Shown here one piece after another: positions 63,211 to 64,000 of a stretch of DNA of 64,000 bases. Both the position numbers and the translations under genes were made by a program. Positions within the stretch are counted from its first letter, which is position 1. Each line of letters starts with the position of its first letter. This stretch comes from Neisseriaceae bacterium JH1-16. GTDB lineage: Bacteria; Pseudomonadota; Gammaproteobacteria; Burkholderiales; Chromobacteriaceae. The stretch covers positions 62,001 through 126,000 of the forward strand of contig JAPDNP010000009.1 in assembly GCA_025989215.1 (NCBI GenBank). The letters are read 5' to 3'. The notes beneath the pieces were generated by a model, which was given only the letters and a program-made list of their open reading frames with translations, was not told the origin of the DNA and ran no database searches.

Positions 63211-64000
63211 GCCAACTCCCCTTCCAAGGCGCGCACCGCTTCGGCGCTGTCGCAGTCGAGCGCGCGGGCGGCGAGCTCGGCGAGCATGCTCTGTTCGCTG
63301 CTACGCAGCCGGGCCTTCACCGCCGCCACGTCGCGCGGGCTCATCGACAGCTCGGCCACGCCGAGCCCCACCAGCAGCGCCGCGCCGAACGGGTCGCCGG
63401 CGATGCCGCCGCACACCCCGACCCAGCGCTGGTGCAGCGCCGCGCCGTTGACGGTCTGCTGGATCAGCCTCAGCACCGCCGGGTGCAGGCTGTCGGCTTC
63501 GGCGGCCAGATCCGGGTGCTGGCGGTCGATCGCCAGCACGTACTGGGTCAGGTCGTTGGTGCCGATCGAGAAGAAGTCGACGTGCTCGGCCAACTTGTCG
63601 GCCAGCGCGGCCACCGCCGGCACCTCGACCATGATGCCCAGCGCCACCGCCGGCGCGTCGAGCTCGACGCGGATGCGCTCGCAGATCGCGCGCAGCGTGA
63701 TCACTTCCTTCAGCGAGGTGATCATCGGGAACATGATGGACAGCGGGTGTCCCGATTTGGCGGCGCGGTACAGCGCGCGCAGCTGCGGCTCCAGCAGGTC
63801 CGGACGGCGCAGCAGCAACCGCGCGCCGCGCACGCCGAGGAAGGGGTTCTCCTCGTGCGGCAGGTTCAGGTGCGGCACCTGCTTGTCGCCGCCGATGTCG
63901 AGCGCGCGCACGATCAGCGGCCGACCGCCCAGCGCCTCCAGCATCGCCTGGTAGACCTCGAACTGCTCTTCCTCGTCCGGCGCATGGTCGCGCTCCAGGA
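63207..64000 (-). CDS. fruB: Fructose PTS multiphosphoryl transfer protein, C-terminal part (window edge)
   Basis: Only the last 260 or so residues are inside the window. They belong to the enzyme I domain: LIVRALDIGGDKQVPHL, NPFLGVRGARLLL, MFPMITSLKEV, MVEVPAVAALADKLAEHVDFFSIGTNDLTQYVLAIDR and the active-site Cys in WVGVCGGIAGDP. Because it heads a fruK-fruA operon it is probably a FruB-type fusion of EIIA, HPr and EI, but the N-terminal domains are outside. It could also be a stand-alone enzyme I. Confidence 0.88.
   Translation of the reverse strand, partial: LERDHAPDEEEQFEVYQAMLEALGGRPLIVRALDIGGDKQVPHLNLPHEENPFLGVRGARLLLRRPDLLEPQLRALYRAAKSGHPLSIMFPMITSLKEVITLRAICERIRVELDAPAVALGIMVEVPAVAALADKLAEHVDFFSIGTNDLTQYVLAIDRQHPDLAAEADSLHPAVLRLIQQTVNGAALHQRWVGVCGGIAGDPFGAALLVGLGVAELSMSPRDVAAVKARLRSSEQSMLAELAARALDCDSAEAVRALEGELA

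Overview
The window is GC-rich chromosomal DNA (roughly two-thirds GC by eye) from a Gram-negative bacterium, most likely a beta-proteobacterium of the order Neisseriales (Chromobacteriaceae-like). This is an inference. It rests on the Lrp/DadAX, HutC, ThiBPQ and HisJQMP relatives, on an intergenic repeat whose core resembles a repeat common in Neisseria, and on a very abundant short oligomer used much as Neisseria uses its DNA uptake sequence. There is no rRNA, CRISPR array, prophage or intact transposase. One tRNA is present, Ala(GGC).

Layout. 0-6 kb: FadR-type regulator with a DctA carrier, the tRNA, ribA, a GAF protein and a patatin. 6-9.3 kb: D-alanine catabolism (dadA-alr) divergent from lrp. 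9.4-16.2 kb: YbaK-like deacylase, an MFS pump coupled to a Cys-rich SufR-like regulator, and an RND pump with its adaptor. 16.4-18 kb: two paralogous small secreted Cys proteins and a CHRD protein. 18-24 kb: 3-hydroxybutyrate catabolism (scoAB, bdhA, GntP permease) beside a sigma-54 activator, with a -24/-12 promoter and three identical-type upstream activator sites. 24-29.6 kb: DUF2325 protein, fatty acid desaturase, PhnD-like protein and a betaine/choline-type ABC transporter. 29.6-37.2 kb: a repeat-rich gap, FUSC protein, zinc/iron CDF transporter, autotransporter, and a His/Asp-rich lipoprotein in AT-richer DNA. 37.4-41.2 kb: thiBPQ under a TPP riboswitch. 41.3-49 kb: DUF1800/DUF1501 pair, basic amino acid antiporter, LysR/PACE pair and an Mpo1-like protein. 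48.9-60.3 kb: histidine uptake (hisJQMP) and degradation (hutC, hutUHGDI), tied together by HutC-type operators. 60.4 kb to the end: fruBKA fructose PTS, with fruB cut by the window edge.

The strongest unexplained signal is the 9-mer TTGGCCGAA. I counted 45 exact copies on the two strands (24 and 21), against less than one expected from base composition. The preceding base is G in 37 and C in 8, never A or T. Most copies lie inside genes. Three pairs form perfect hairpins just after stop codons. The behaviour matches an uptake signal sequence plus terminator, but the sequence is not the Neisseria one. Two further dispersed repeat families with inverted ends are also present.
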